Positions 34,338-45,780 of a stretch of DNA of 64,000 bases are shown one piece after another. The stretch's first letter is position 1. Each line of letters starts with the position of its first letter. Source of the stretch: Kitasatospora sp. MAA4 (GTDB lineage Bacteria > Actinomycetota > Actinomycetes > Streptomycetales > Streptomycetaceae); assembly GCF_029893355.1 (NCBI RefSeq), contig NZ_JARZAI010000009.1, positions 203,223 through 267,222 on the forward strand, given 5' to 3'. The notes beneath the pieces were generated by a model. That model saw only the letters and a program-made list of their open reading frames with translations, was not told the DNA's origin and made no database searches. A program made the translations under genes and the position numbers.

Positions 34338-35725
34338 GAAGATGCCTCCCCCGTCAGCGCCGCGAGGTCGTCCTTGCAGGAGAGCGCGGCGGCATGGATC
34401 TGGGCGATCTGCGAGCGCTGCTCGGCCGGCGGCAGAGCCGTCAGCTTCTCCCAGGCGGCTTCGGCGTTCGCCCAGGTGCGCTGCGAGTACGCGTCGGTGT
34501 CCGGCTTCTGCAGCGGTTCGAGCCGGTGATCGCCGAGGGCCCAGCTCGCGGCGATGCTCTGCGCGGGGACGTCGACCTCCCCGTCGCCCTCCCACACGGT
34601 GCGCGGTCCGCAGTTGGGTGCCAGGCCCTGGGCGACCAGGAGGCGGGTCAGCTCCGCCCCCGCCGCATGGGCGATCAGCGGGTCGTCGAAGTCGATCAGC
34701 ACCGCATCGCTGGAGAGTTCGCGGTTGTCGCTGAGCGCGCGCAGCGCGGTCTCCTCCCGCACCGAGGCCGGCGCCCGGTCGCCCAGCGCGTCGTGCAGCA
34801 GTCGCAGTGCCTCCTTGCCGCGCCGCGCCAGCTCGGGCAGGTGCGAGCGGTGCGCCTGTGTCACGCACACCGGGCCGTCGCAGACCAGGGCGGCGGCGGT
34901 CCTGTCGACGACGTAGCTGTCGCGCGGATCGGCCGGGAGGACCAGCAGGGCCAGGGCCGCGCCGACCAGCACGGGGGCCACCGAGAGCAGCAGGCCCCGG
35001 CGGGTCACGGTCGACAGCAGTGCGAAGCCGGTGGCGAGCAGACCGAGCAGCCACAGCGTCTGGCCGAGGTGCACGGAACCCGACAGGGTCAGCAGCATCT
35101 CCCGCGGCTCCACGACCTCCGGGGACAGCAGGGCGATCCGGTTCGGCGCGATGCCCGAGGGCAGCTTCCCGTCCATGTTCTGCCGCAGCAGCATCTCCGT
35201 CAGCAGGACGAACACCACCAGCGCCGGCGGGGTGAAGACGGAGGGCAGGGCCCGAGCGGCGCCCATGCCGAACACCGCCCCCGCGACGAGCGACAGTGCC
35301 GCCACGAGCGAGATCGGCAGCCAGCCGAGACCTGTGTAGGCGGCGGGGCCGAGGGCCACGCGGACCACGCCCACGAGGACGACGAGGGCGAATCCGGACG
35401 CCAGCACGATCGCCATCGCGCCGGCCGGCAGCGCCGCACGGCGCCAGGCCGGCCGCGGCGTGGTCGTCAGCAGCTCGGCCACGCGCGAGCGGGAGTCGCG
35501 CAGCCCGTACACCGCCCCCATGCCCACCGTCAGCGGCCACCAGTAGGCCAGCCAGTACCGGGTCCACATGGCCATGGGGGTCCACTGGGCCGTCCACCCC
35601 GCGGTGCCCTGCCACCAGATTCCGTTGGCCAGGACGAGGATCGCCAGGCTGCCGCCGAGAACGACGAGGCCGGGCCAGGGGGCGATGGAGCGCTTCAGCT
35701 CGATGCCCAGGACACGTGCGTTCAC
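34334..35725 (-). CDS. ABC-2 type transporter membrane subunit with large soluble domain
   Basis: 463 aa, GTG 35725 in a GTGA overlap with the ATPase stop. Residues 1-285 contain six hydrophobic segments of ABC-2 layout, with a long amphipathic stretch after the first. The remaining 180 residues are soluble, with two Cys (ALVCDGPVCVTQAHRSHLPEL) and helical text. This resembles bacitracin/lantibiotic-type immunity permeases only in general plan. Co-translation with the ATPase supports one complex. Confidence 0.8.
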   Translation of the reverse strand: MNARVLGIELKRSIAPWPGLVVLGGSLAILVLANGIWWQGTAGWTAQWTPMAMWTRYWLAYWWPLTVGMGAVYGLRDSRSRVAELLTTTPRPAWRRAALPAGAMAIVLASGFALVVLVGVVRVALGPAAYTGLGWLPISLVAALSLVAGAVFGMGAARALPSVFTPPALVVFVLLTEMLLRQNMDGKLPSGIAPNRIALLSPEVVEPREMLLTLSGSVHLGQTLWLLGLLATGFALLSTVTRRGLLLSVAPVLVGAALALLVLPADPRDSYVVDRTAAALVCDGPVCVTQAHRSHLPELARRGKEALRLLHDALGDRAPASVREETALRALSDNRELSSDAVLIDFDDPLIAHAAGAELTRLLVAQGLAPNCGPRTVWEGDGEVDVPAQSIAASWALGDHRLEPLQKPDTDAYSQRTWANAEAAWEKLTALPPAEQRSQIAQIHAAALSCKDDLAALTGEASS

Positions 35726-36531
35726 CAGGTGCCCCTCAGCTGCTCGGTGCCCTGGAGCAGCGCCGAGTAGCCGCGCTCCAGGGGGCTGTCGCCCGGGTAC
35801 TCGGAGCCGCCCGCCGCCGCCAGGACATCCGGTGTGCCCTGGAAGACCAGTCGGCCCTCGGCGAAGAGCACCACGTCGGAGCAGGCGGCCGCGACGTCCT
35901 CGACCAGGTGGGTGGAGACGACCACGCAGGCGTCGCGGCCCAGTTCCTGCAGCAGCTCGCGGAAGCGCAGCCGCTGCGCCGGGTCCAGACCGGCCGTCGG
36001 CTCGTCCAGCAGCAGCAGCACGGGGTCGTTGACGATGGCCTGGGCGATGCCGGCGCGCCGCACCATGCCGCCGGACAGCGTCTTCATCCGGTGGTCGGCG
36101 CGGTCGGCCAGACCCACCCGCTCCACGGCGCGTTGGACGGCCGCGGGGATGTCGGCCTTCGGGACCTCCTTCAGCCAGGCCATGTACTCGACGAACTCAC
36201 GTACGGTGAAGCGCTTGTAGTAGCCGAACTCCTGCGGCAGGTAGCCGATCCGGCGGCGCAGGGCACGTAGGTCGCCCAGCCCGGTCACCGACCTGCCGCA
36301 CAGCTCCAGTTCGCCCTCGGCGGGGCGCAGCACGGTGGCCAGGGACCGGATCAGCGTGGTCTTTCCCGCGCCGTTGGGTCCCAGCAGGCCGTGGGCGCCC
36401 ATACCCAGGGAGAGATCGAGTCCGTCGACGGCCATCTTCTTGCGTCCGGCCCGTACTTTCAGGCCGGTGGCCTGGATCTCCCAGGCGTAGGTCTTCGGCG
36501 CGGTGTCGGCCGCGCTCGTCGTGGGGTGCAT
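35722..36531 (-). CDS. ABC transporter ATP-binding protein
   Basis: 269 aa from ATG 36531 with GAAAGG upstream. Walker A LLGPNGAGKTT (K57), Q-loop YLPQEFGYY, signature LSGGMVRR (152-159), Walker B LLLLDEPTAGLDP (D176, E177) and a switch His (STHLVED) are all present. It belongs to the ABC-2 exporter ATPase group. It is downstream of the sigma/anti-sigma pair with a 20-bp gap and overlaps the permease gene, so export activity is under the sigma factor operon. Confidence 0.93.
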   Translation of the reverse strand: MHPTTSAADTAPKTYAWEIQATGLKVRAGRKKMAVDGLDLSLGMGAHGLLGPNGAGKTTLIRSLATVLRPAEGELELCGRSVTGLGDLRALRRRIGYLPQEFGYYKRFTVREFVEYMAWLKEVPKADIPAAVQRAVERVGLADRADHRMKTLSGGMVRRAGIAQAIVNDPVLLLLDEPTAGLDPAQRLRFRELLQELGRDACVVVSTHLVEDVAAACSDVVLFAEGRLVFQGTPDVLAAAGGSEYPGDSPLERGYSALLQGTEQLRGTW

Positions 36532-36551
36532 GCGGTGGGCCCTTTCGAGGG

Positions 36552-37379
36552 TCAACGATGGTTGCGCGGCAGTGAGTACGCGTTTCTGCGGGCGATCACG
36601 ATGCCGGTGCCGAGCGCGAGGAGCAGTCCCCACAAGGGCAGTTGGTCCGGTTGCAGGGCGAGCGGGACGCGGCCGGTGTCCCAGGCGGGGGCCGCGATGA
36701 CGGCGCCCCAGAGGGCCACCAGTGCGGTGGCGGCGCGGGTCACGCCGACGACGCTGCCCAGCGCCAGGGTTGTGGAGGTGAAGGCCAGCGAGGGCAGCAA
36801 CCACTGCGCGGCCGTCATGGCCCCGGTCAGCCAGCCCTCCACCAGGAGCGCGGGCAGCACCACGGCGAGCACCGAGGTGGTACGTCGCAGCAGCAGGGGC
36901 AGCCCGGCGCGGGCGGTCGAGGCCGTCAGTTCGTGCGCCGGGTCCAGGCCGCGCGACCACGAGGCCGCGACAGCGCACAGCGGCAGCACGGGCGCGATCA
37001 GCACCATGAGCGAGGCCGTACCGAAGAGCATCGGCGGCGCGGCCGCGCCCAGCAGCAGCGCCAGCAGCGTGACGCTGAGGGTCATGGCCAGCCACGGGGC
37101 CCTGACCGGTGTCAGCCAGGCCGACGCCCAGCTGGGGCGCCACCGCCGCGCGGGCGCCTGGACGGCCGCGTCCAACTGCGGTCCCAGACCGGCATGGACG
37201 GTATCGAGGAGCGCGGCGATGCCGGGCGCCTCGGTCGTCACGGCGGCCGCCAGCCGGCCTCGGCACAGCGCGCACGTCTCCAGATGGGCCTCCAGCGCCC
37301 ACACCGTGTCCGCGGCCATCGTCAGGTCGCCACGGGCGTAGCCGCCGATCAACCGCGTCGACGCGTGTTCCTCGCTCAT
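36552..37379 (-). CDS. Membrane-bound zinc-finger anti-sigma factor
   Basis: 275 aa; ATG 37379 overlaps the sigma stop (ATGA). The N-terminal ZAS motif H32-x3-C36-x2-C39 (HLETCALC) is typical of anti-sigma domains that bind ECF factors, and six hydrophobic segments follow from about residue 85. The combination of a ZAS domain with a multi-span membrane part suggests that a membrane signal releases the sigma factor. Confidence 0.82.
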   Translation of the reverse strand: MSEEHASTRLIGGYARGDLTMAADTVWALEAHLETCALCRGRLAAAVTTEAPGIAALLDTVHAGLGPQLDAAVQAPARRWRPSWASAWLTPVRAPWLAMTLSVTLLALLLGAAAPPMLFGTASLMVLIAPVLPLCAVAASWSRGLDPAHELTASTARAGLPLLLRRTTSVLAVVLPALLVEGWLTGAMTAAQWLLPSLAFTSTTLALGSVVGVTRAATALVALWGAVIAAPAWDTGRVPLALQPDQLPLWGLLLALGTGIVIARRNAYSLPRNHR

Positions 37380-37936
37380 GTCAGTGCCTCCCGCATCGCG
37401 ATCCGGGCCCGGCGGGCGCGGGTCTTGACGGTTCCTTCGGGCAGTCGGAGCAGGACGGCGGTCTCCCGCACGGACAGCCCGTCGAGCACCATGGCCTGCA
37501 GTACCTGCCGCAGTTCCGGCGCGAGCCGGCACAGGGCATCGCCCACGTCGCCGCCGACGGTGGCGGCCAGCGCCTCGTCCTCCGCCGCGGGCACCACCGC
37601 CCGCTCGGCGGCGGCGACCGGCGGTTCGGCGTGGTGGGCACGGCGGCGGAACGCATCGACCAGCCGGCGCGCGGCGATCGTCCACAGCCACCCGACGGCC
37701 GTCCCGCCCACCGCGCTCCCGGCGAACGCGCCGGCCGCGCGCCACACCGCCAGATAGGTCTCCTGCATGACCTCGGCGACGATCTGCTCATCCGCACACC
37801 GCCGGCGCAACCGCACCGCCAGCCACGGCGCAGTACGCCGGTACAGCTCGTCGAACGCCCCCCGGTCGGCTTTGGCCACCAGCCGGAGGAGGCGTTCCTC
37901 GTCCAGCTCGTCGAGTGCTCTCCTGCGTGATCTCAC
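37376..37936 (-). CDS. ECF-type RNA polymerase sigma factor
   Basis: 186 aa from GTG 37936; no strong ribosome site is visible, and the frame is open to 38053, so the start is uncertain. Region 2 is ADRGAFDELYRRTAPWLAVRLRRRCADEQIVAEVMQETYLAVWR with WLWTIAARRLVDAFRRR, and region 4 is LAPELRQVLQAMVLDGLSVRETAVLLRLPEGTVKTRARRARIAM. It is first of five genes that overlap or nearly touch and probably activates its own operon. A CRP-like palindrome lies 44 bp upstream. Confidence 0.87.
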   Translation of the reverse strand: MRSRRRALDELDEERLLRLVAKADRGAFDELYRRTAPWLAVRLRRRCADEQIVAEVMQETYLAVWRAAGAFAGSAVGGTAVGWLWTIAARRLVDAFRRRAHHAEPPVAAAERAVVPAAEDEALAATVGGDVGDALCRLAPELRQVLQAMVLDGLSVRETAVLLRLPEGTVKTRARRARIAMREALT

Positions 37937-37979
37937 ACCAACCAGACGGCCACGGCGGCGCGCAGGTTCTGCATCTGCC

Positions 37980-37993
37980 GTGATCTGAATCAC
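37980..37993 (-). promoter_or_regulatory. CRP-like palindrome upstream of the sigma gene
   Basis: GTGAT-CTGA-ATCAC is a perfect 14-bp palindrome; on the minus strand it reads TGTGATTCAGATCACG, close to the CRP/FNR consensus TGTGA-N6-TCACA. Streptomyces Crp binds related GTG-N8-CAC sites. Position 44-57 bp upstream of the assumed start fits promoter control. Confidence 0.5.
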
Positions 37994-38068
37994 ACCGTCA
38001 AGCGCCCGTCCTCGGACCTGAGCCGCGTGGATCTCGGCACCTCGCAGGTGCAACCCTCACTTGCCAGG

Positions 38069-38968
38069 TCAAAGGCCCGTCAGGACACGATCGAGCGCCG
38101 ACCGCCCTACAGGCCCCCAGTTCGGCTTGCCGCCGGGCAGGCCGCGGTCCCCGCTCTGGCCCATCAGCATCAAGAACAGGCACTTCATCGCGGCCAGCCC
38201 GCGCGCCCGTCGGATCGTCGCCTCATCCGCCTGTGCGTAGCTGCTGAAGAACCGAGAGGCGCCGCCCGCCGGGAGCAGCAGCCAGGCGGCCGCAAGGTCC
38301 CACGCCGGGTCGCCGGCGAAGACTGCGCCGAAGTCGACGATGCCCGCCAGCGTGCCGTCCGCGACGACGACGTTCGCGGGGTGCAGGTCACCGTGCACCC
38401 ACACCCGCGGGCCCTCCCACTCGGGAGCCGCGACCGCGTCGTCCCACACGGCCCGGATGTCGTCCTCGGCGAAGCGCCCGAGGTCCACGGCCTGAAGGCG
38501 GTTCTCGAAGCCGGTCGCGCACTCCTTGGGGTGAGCACCAAAGTCCGAGGCGTCCGGCGCGTCGACGGGCGCCTCCACATGCAGCGCTTCGAGGAACGCC
38601 GCCAGCATGTCGGCCGCGTGGTCGCCGCGGGTGATCGAGCCGTGGTCGAGTGGGGTGCCTTCAACCCATGTCATGACGGTCCAGATCTTGGGGAAGCGCT
38701 CGGACGGTGCACCGCTCCGCACCGGAGTCGGGATCGGAAGCGGCAGGCGCGGGGCCAACTCCGGCAGCCAGCGGCGCTCCTTGAGCTGAAGGTCGGGGAG
38801 CTTGTCCATCCGCTGCATCCGGACGGCCAACTCGTCCCCGAGGCGCCACATCTGGTTGCCCCAGCCACCCGCCACCTCACGGATGGGCAGCTCGGCCAGG
38901 TCCGGATGCTGCTCCCGCAGAAGGTCGCGGACCAGATCTTCGCTGATCTCAGTCTCGTGTTCGATCAT
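38069..38968 (-). CDS. Aminoglycoside phosphotransferase (APH)-fold kinase
   Basis: 299 aa from ATG 38968. The kinase core has VHGDLHPANVVV with D194 and N199 and IVDFGAVFAGDPAWDLA with D212; the N-lobe shows GGWGNQMWRLGDELAVRM, where the lysine of canonical kinases is replaced in the text by Arg. Such genes phosphorylate small hydroxyl compounds; aminoglycoside resistance is possible but not specific, and macrolide or sugar kinases share the fold. It lies between the sigma operon and the arg promoter, alone on its strand. Confidence 0.82.
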   Translation of the reverse strand: MIEHETEISEDLVRDLLREQHPDLAELPIREVAGGWGNQMWRLGDELAVRMQRMDKLPDLQLKERRWLPELAPRLPLPIPTPVRSGAPSERFPKIWTVMTWVEGTPLDHGSITRGDHAADMLAAFLEALHVEAPVDAPDASDFGAHPKECATGFENRLQAVDLGRFAEDDIRAVWDDAVAAPEWEGPRVWVHGDLHPANVVVADGTLAGIVDFGAVFAGDPAWDLAAAWLLLPAGGASRFFSSYAQADEATIRRARGLAAMKCLFLMLMGQSGDRGLPGGKPNWGPVGRSALDRVLTGL

Positions 38969-39055
38969 GCGAACTCACAGTACGTGAGGCAGGCGGAGCC
39001 GATCTCGCTCTTCGAGGATCCGGATAGCCGCGCACCGTCAGGCTGTCGAAGTGCC

Positions 39056-39089
39056 TTGCATGAATGTTCCGGGATGCGTATATTCATGC
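39056..39089 (+). promoter_or_regulatory. argC promoter with overlapping ARG-box palindrome
   Basis: TTGCAT (39056-39061), 17 nt and TATATT (39079-39084) form a sigma-70-type promoter. GCATGAAT (39058-39065) and ATTCATGC (39082-39089) are perfect inverted copies flanking it and resemble half sites of the ArgR operator (consensus core TGAAT/ATTCA). ArgR with arginine would cover both boxes. The promoter serves argCJBDR. Confidence 0.75.
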
Positions 39090-39092
39090 TGA

Positions 39093-41308
<2,216 letters not shown>

Positions 41309-41323
41309 GCCCGGGGACACACC

Positions 41324-42259
41324 TTGCAGATCGCACCCAAGGGCGAACAGGCCCGCAACAACACCGCCCTGCCCAAGGCCCGCACGCTGATCGAGGCGCT
41401 GCCCTGGCTGGAGCGCTTCCACGGCAAGACCGTGGTGATCAAGTTCGGCGGCAACGCCATGGTCGACGAGTCGCTGAAGTCCGCCTTCGCCCAGGACGTG
41501 GTCTTCCTGCGCTACGCCGGACTGCACCCGGTCGTCGTGCACGGCGGCGGCCCGCAGATCAGCGCCCAGTTGGAGAAGCTCGGGCTCAAGTCCTCGTTCA
41601 CCAACGGACTTCGGGTCACCACGCCGGAGACCATGGACGTGGTGCGGATGGTGCTGGCCGGCCAGGTCCAGCGCGAGCTGGTCGGACTACTCAACGAGCA
41701 CGGCCCGTTCGCGGTCGGGATGACCGGCGAGGACGCGCACACCATGACCGCCGTCAAGCGCTACGCGACGGTGGACGGCGAGCAGGTGGACATCGGCCTG
41801 GTCGGCGACATCGTCAACATCGAGGCGGGCGCGGTCAAGGCGCTGATCGCCGATGGCCGGATCCCGGTCATCTCCAGCATCGCCCGCAGCACGGACGGCC
41901 ACGTCTACAACATCAACGCGGACACCGCCGCGGCCGCCCTCGCGGTCGCGCTGGGCGCCGAGATGCTGGTGGTCCTCACCGACGTCGAGGGCCTGTACGC
42001 GGACTGGCCGAACTCCGACGACGTGATCAGCCAGCTGTCGGCCACCGAGCTGGAGGCCATACTGCCCACGCTGGCCAGCGGGATGCTGCCGAAGATGGAG
42101 GGCTGCCTGCGCGCGGTCCGCTCGGGTGTGGGCACCGCGCGCGTGCTGGACGGCCGGGTGCAGCACAGCCTGCTCCTGGAGATCTTCACCGACGAGGGGA
42201 TCGGCACCATGGTGGTGCCGGACGACGACACCGACGTACTACTGGGGGGACTCGCATGA
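41324..42259 (+). CDS. argB: N-acetylglutamate kinase
   Basis: 311 aa. TTG 41324 is chosen because GGGGAC precedes it and the text MQIAPKGEQ begins there; no ATG or GTG lies before conserved sequence. [10 protein letters not shown] (K40), [10 protein letters not shown] and the C-terminal [17 protein letters not shown] match the arginine-sensitive NAGK group. It phosphorylates N-acetylglutamate. Its stop overlaps argD (ATGA). Confidence 0.96.
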   Translation: MQIAPKGEQARNNTALPKARTLIEALPWLERFHGKTVVIKFGGNAMVDESLKSAFAQDVVFLRYAGLHPVVVHGGGPQISAQLEKLGLKSSFTNGLRVTTPETMDVVRMVLAGQVQRELVGLLNEHGPFAVGMTGEDAHTMTAVKRYATVDGEQVDIGLVGDIVNIEAGAVKALIADGRIPVISSIARSTDGHVYNINADTAAAALAVALGAEMLVVLTDVEGLYADWPNSDDVISQLSATELEAILPTLASGMLPKMEGCLRAVRSGVGTARVLDGRVQHSLLLEIFTDEGIGTMVVPDDDTDVLLGGLA

Positions 42260-43497
42260 CCGCCGGACAGTCTGGCAAGGAACTCACCGACCGCTGGCAG
42301 CACGCGATGACCGACAACTACGGCACCCCGCGCCTCGCCCTGGTCCGCGGTGAGGGCGCCACGCTCTGGGACGCCGACGGCAAGCGCTACGTCGACTTCC
42401 TCGGCGGCATCGCGGTCAACGCGCTCGGCACCGCCCACCCGGCGATCGTCGCGGCGGTCACCGAGCAGATCGGCCGGCTCGGCCACGTCTCCAACCTCTT
42501 CATGGCCGAGCCGCCCATCAAGCTCGCCGAGCGCCTCCTGGAGCTTTTCGGGAGGGACGGCCGGGTCTTCTTCTGCAACTCGGGCGCCGAGGCCAACGAG
42601 GCCGCGTTCAAGATCAGCCGCCTCACCGGCCGCACCCACCTGGTCGCGTTGGAGGGCGGCTTCCACGGCCGGACCATGGGCGCGCTGGCGCTGACCGGCC
42701 AGCCCGCCAAGCAGGACCCGTTCCGGCCGCTGCCCGGCGACGTCACGCACGTCCCGTTCGGGGAGGTCGAGGCGCTGCGCGCGGCCGTCACCACCGAGAC
42801 CGCCGCGGTCGTCCTGGAGCCGATCCAGGGCGAGAACGGCGCGATCCCGCTGCCGCCCGGCTACCTGCGGGCGGCGCGCGAGATCACCCGGGCCACCGGC
42901 ACGCTGCTGGTGCTGGACGAGGTGCAGACCGGCATCGGCCGGACCGGATACTGGTTCGCCCACCAGGCCGAGGAGGGCGTCGACCCGGACGTGGTCACGC
43001 TCGCCAAGGGCCTCGGCGGCGGCCTGCCGATCGGTGCCGCGGTCGCCTTCGGCCCGGCGGCCGAGCTGCTCAAGCCCGGCCACCACGGCACCACGTTCGG
43101 CGGCAACCCGGTGGTCGCGGCGGCCGCGCTGGCGGTGCTGGACACCATCGAGGCGGACGGGCTGCTCGCCCACGTGCAGCGGATCGGCGAGCGGCTGCGC
43201 TCGGGGATCGAGGCGCTCGGCGACGACCTGGTCTCGCACGTGCGCGGCGCCGGCCTGCTGCTGGGCATCGTGCTGAACGCGCCGGTCGCGGCGCGGATCC
43301 AGGCGGTGGCCCAGGAGGCCGGATTCCTGGTCAACGCGGCCGTCGCGGACGCGGTGCGGCTGGTGCCGCCGCTGGTGCTCACCGAGCAGGAGGCCGATCT
43401 CTTCCTCGCCGCGCTGCCGGGGATTCTGGACACCGTCCGGGCGAGCCTCCCCGCGGACGCCGCCGGTGGCGCCCCGGCCGCGCAGGCCCGAGGGTAG
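42256..43497 (+). CDS. argD: N-acetylornithine aminotransferase
   Basis: 413 aa from ATG 42256. Class III aminotransferase with [30 protein letters not shown] (D221) and PLP lysine K251 in [14 protein letters not shown]. It converts N-acetylglutamate semialdehyde to N-acetylornithine using glutamate. Coupled to argB and followed 18 bp later by argR. Confidence 0.96.
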   Translation: MTAGQSGKELTDRWQHAMTDNYGTPRLALVRGEGATLWDADGKRYVDFLGGIAVNALGTAHPAIVAAVTEQIGRLGHVSNLFMAEPPIKLAERLLELFGRDGRVFFCNSGAEANEAAFKISRLTGRTHLVALEGGFHGRTMGALALTGQPAKQDPFRPLPGDVTHVPFGEVEALRAAVTTETAAVVLEPIQGENGAIPLPPGYLRAAREITRATGTLLVLDEVQTGIGRTGYWFAHQAEEGVDPDVVTLAKGLGGGLPIGAAVAFGPAAELLKPGHHGTTFGGNPVVAAAALAVLDTIEADGLLAHVQRIGERLRSGIEALGDDLVSHVRGAGLLLGIVLNAPVAARIQAVAQEAGFLVNAAVADAVRLVPPLVLTEQEADLFLAALPGILDTVRASLPADAAGGAPAAQARG

Positions 43498-43515
43498 TCC
43501 GGGAGAATCATCGAC

Positions 43516-44061
43516 ATGACCGTGCCCCCACCTGACCAGCCCGCCGCCGGCCCCACCTCGCAGGTGCCGCAGACCCGCACGGCGCGGCACCGGCGGATCG
43601 TGGACCTGCTCACCCGTCAGCCCGTTCGTTCGCAGAGCCAGTTGGCCAAGCTGCTGGCGGACGACGGCCTGGTGGTCACCCAGGCCACCCTCTCCCGGGA
43701 CCTGGACGAGCTGGGCGCGGTCAAGATCCGCAACCGGGACGGCGCGCTCATCTACGCCGTCCCGGCCGAGGGCGGCGACCGCACGCCGCGCGCGCCGATG
43801 GGGGAGTCGGCCAGCGAGGGGCGGATGGCCCGGCTGGCCGGCGAGCTGATGGTCTCGGCCACCGCCTCGGGCAACCTGGTGGTGCTGCGGACGCCGCCGG
43901 GCGCCGCGCAGTTCCTGGCCTCGGCGATCGACACGGCCGAGGTCTTCGAGATCATCGGCACCATCGCGGGCGACGACACCGTCCTGCTGATCAGCCGCGA
44001 TCCAGCCGGCGGCCAGGCGCTGGCGGACCACCTGATGCAGCTCGCGCAGACCCGCTCCTAG
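43516..44061 (+). CDS. argR: Arginine repressor
   Basis: 181 aa from ATG 43516. The N-terminal winged helix ([42 protein letters not shown]) and the C-terminal hexamerisation/arginine domain ([35 protein letters not shown]) are typical, with a 25-residue N-terminal extension as in other Streptomyces. It represses the arg promoters through the palindromes at 39058 and 45802. Confidence 0.96.
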   Translation: MTVPPPDQPAAGPTSQVPQTRTARHRRIVDLLTRQPVRSQSQLAKLLADDGLVVTQATLSRDLDELGAVKIRNRDGALIYAVPAEGGDRTPRAPMGESASEGRMARLAGELMVSATASGNLVVLRTPPGAAQFLASAIDTAEVFEIIGTIAGDDTVLLISRDPAGGQALADHLMQLAQTRS

Positions 44062-44169
44062 GCCGTGGTCCTGCGGCCGCACCGGTGCGAATCAGCCATT
44101 CTCCTTCGGATGGGTGCTACCCCTTCGTATGCCCTGCAACTCCGGGCTAGGTTGGGCTGACGGAAAGTT

Positions 44170-44186
44170 GGTTGCCCAGGGCAACC
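44170..44186. promoter_or_regulatory. Palindrome upstream of the ferredoxin/P450 genes
   Basis: GGTTGCCC-A-GGGCAACC is a perfect 17-bp palindrome 29-46 bp upstream of the ferredoxin start, in the 154-bp gap after argR. It does not resemble an ARG box, so the ferredoxin/P450 pair may answer to a different regulator. That regulator is not adjacent. Confidence 0.6.
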
Positions 44187-44215
44187 GACCCACTTCGCGC
44201 CCATCGAGGTCCCGC

Positions 44216-44428
44216 ATGCACGTGACTGTCGACCAGAATCGCTGCTGCAGTTCAGGGCAGTGTGTGCTGACCGCCCCCGCGGTCTTCGACCAGAGCGAGG
44301 AGGACGGCCTGGTCCTGCTGCTCCAGGACCGGCCGGCCGAGGCGCTCCACTCCGAGGTCCGCACCGCCGCCGCGATATGCCCCGGCGGCGCCATCTCCCT
44401 CTCCGCCGGACAGGAGGTCGGCGCGTGA
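44216..44428 (+). CDS. [3Fe-4S] ferredoxin, P450 partner
   Basis: 70 aa from ATG 44216 (GAGGTC upstream; GTG 44222 is an alternative). Cys10-x5-Cys16 (CCSSGQC) and Cys55-Pro (ICPGGAI) give the three-Cys pattern of Streptomyces P450 ferredoxins, and APAVFDQSEEDGLVLLLQ is characteristic text. It passes electrons to the P450 whose GTG overlaps its stop (GTGA). Confidence 0.92.
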   Translation: MHVTVDQNRCCSSGQCVLTAPAVFDQSEEDGLVLLLQDRPAEALHSEVRTAAAICPGGAISLSAGQEVGA

Positions 44429-45621
44429 ACACCACCGACCTGAACGCGGCCGACCTGCTGACGATCCCCGCCGACCGCGGCGGCTGCCCGTTCGACCCGC
44501 CGCCGAGCTACCGCAAGGACACCTCGGTCTCGCAGGTGAGCCTGTGGGACGGCACCCCGTGCTGGCTGCTGAACGGCTACCGCGAGGTCCGCGCGGTGCT
44601 GACCGACAGCCGCTTCAGCGCCGACGCGCGCCACCCGGGCTTCCCGATGCTCATCCCCGGGCGCCGCGAGCTGCTCACCCAGAAGCCGAGCTTCCTGCGG
44701 CTGGACGACCCGGAGCACTCCCGGCTGCGCAAGATCCTCACCGGCGACTTCCTGATCAAGCGGGTCGAGGCGATGCGCCCGGGCATCCAGAGAATTGTCG
44801 ACGACACCCTCGACGCCATGCTGGCCAAGGGCTCGCCGGCCGACCTGGTCGCCGAATTCGCCCTGCCGATCCCCTCGTTGGTGATCTGCGACCTGCTCGG
44901 CGTGCCGTACGAGGACCACGGTTTCTTCCAGCAGCGCAGCCAGCGGCTGCTGGACTCCACCTCGCCGGCCGGCAGCGTCCGGCAGGCAGTCGACGAGCTG
45001 ACGGAGTACCTCACCACGCTCGCCGCCAAGTCCACCGAGGAGGGCGGCGAGGGCATCCTCGGCCGACTGGCCGCCCGCGGCGACCTGAGCGCCGAAGAGA
45101 TCGCCTCCAACGCCCTGCTGCTGCTGATAGCCGGGCACGAGACGACCGCGAACATGACCTCGCTCTCCACCGTCGCGCTGCTGCAGAACCCGGAGCAGGC
45201 CGACCGGTTGCGCGCCGACCCCTCGCTGATCCGCGGCGCGGTGGAGGAGCTGCTGCGCTACCTCACCATCGTGCACGCCGGGCTGCCCCGGGTGGCGCTG
45301 GAGGACGTCGAGCTGGACGGGGTGCTGATCCGGGCCGGCGAGGGCGTGCTCTGCATGCTCTCCACCGCCAACCGGGACGAGGAGCTCTTCGCGGCCGGCA
45401 GCGAGTTGGACGTCGAGCGCGACGCCCGCCGGCACCTGGCCTTCGGCTTCGGCGTCCACCAGTGCCTGGGCCAGCCGCTGGCCCGCGCCGAGCTGCAGAT
45501 CGCGCTGGAGACGCTGTTGCGCCGGCTGCCGCAGCTGCGGCTTGCGGTGCCGTTCGAGGAGTTGAAGTTCCGTACCGAGGCGTTCGTGTACGGCCTGCGA
45601 GAACTGCCGGTCGCCTGGTGA
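44425..45621 (+). CDS. Cytochrome P450 (CYP105-like)
   Basis: 398 aa from GTG 44425. It has the I-helix oxygen motif AGHETT (236-241), the K-helix E275-x-x-R278, and the haem loop FGFGVHQCLGQPLAR with C347. The N-terminal CPFDPPPSYR and FLRLDDPEHSRLRKIL are typical of soluble Streptomyces P450s of the CYP105/107 kind. It hydroxylates an unknown substrate. Insertion between argR and argG separates the arginine genes and is not explained by that pathway. The 3' end carries 12-bp repeats. Confidence 0.92.
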   Translation: MNTTDLNAADLLTIPADRGGCPFDPPPSYRKDTSVSQVSLWDGTPCWLLNGYREVRAVLTDSRFSADARHPGFPMLIPGRRELLTQKPSFLRLDDPEHSRLRKILTGDFLIKRVEAMRPGIQRIVDDTLDAMLAKGSPADLVAEFALPIPSLVICDLLGVPYEDHGFFQQRSQRLLDSTSPAGSVRQAVDELTEYLTTLAAKSTEEGGEGILGRLAARGDLSAEEIASNALLLLIAGHETTANMTSLSTVALLQNPEQADRLRADPSLIRGAVEELLRYLTIVHAGLPRVALEDVELDGVLIRAGEGVLCMLSTANRDEELFAAGSELDVERDARRHLAFGFGVHQCLGQPLARAELQIALETLLRRLPQLRLAVPFEELKFRTEAFVYGLRELPVAW

Positions 45622-45673
45622 ACAGCCTGGTGAAGAGGCTGGGGGAGAGCCCGGTGAAGAGCCTGGTGAACAG
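45614..45673 (+). repeat. Five 12-bp tandem units across the P450 stop codon
   Basis: Units cctggtgaacag, cctggtgaagag, gctgggggagag, cccggtgaagag and cctggtgaacag follow without gaps. The P450 stop TGA (45619-45621) lies in the first unit and each later unit with ggtga repeats a TGA in frame. Layout resembles the array at 9156. Confidence 0.8.
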
Positions 45674-45730
45674 CTCCGCCACCTGCTAGGAAGCAGGGGT
45701 GAGCAGCCCGACCGACCCAACCGCTCGACG

Positions 45731-45778
45731 CCGGACGGCGGCGAGCCGGGACCGCCGTCCCGGCTCGTGGCCGTCCGG
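45731..45778 (+). terminator. Terminator between P450 and argG
   Basis: Outer arms CCGGACGGC / GCCGTCCGG and inner arms GAGCCGGGAC / GTCCCGGCTC with a CGCC loop form a long stem with a 3-nt internal loop, ending 3 bp before the argG -35 box. Confidence 0.82.
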
Positions 45779-45780
45779 CT

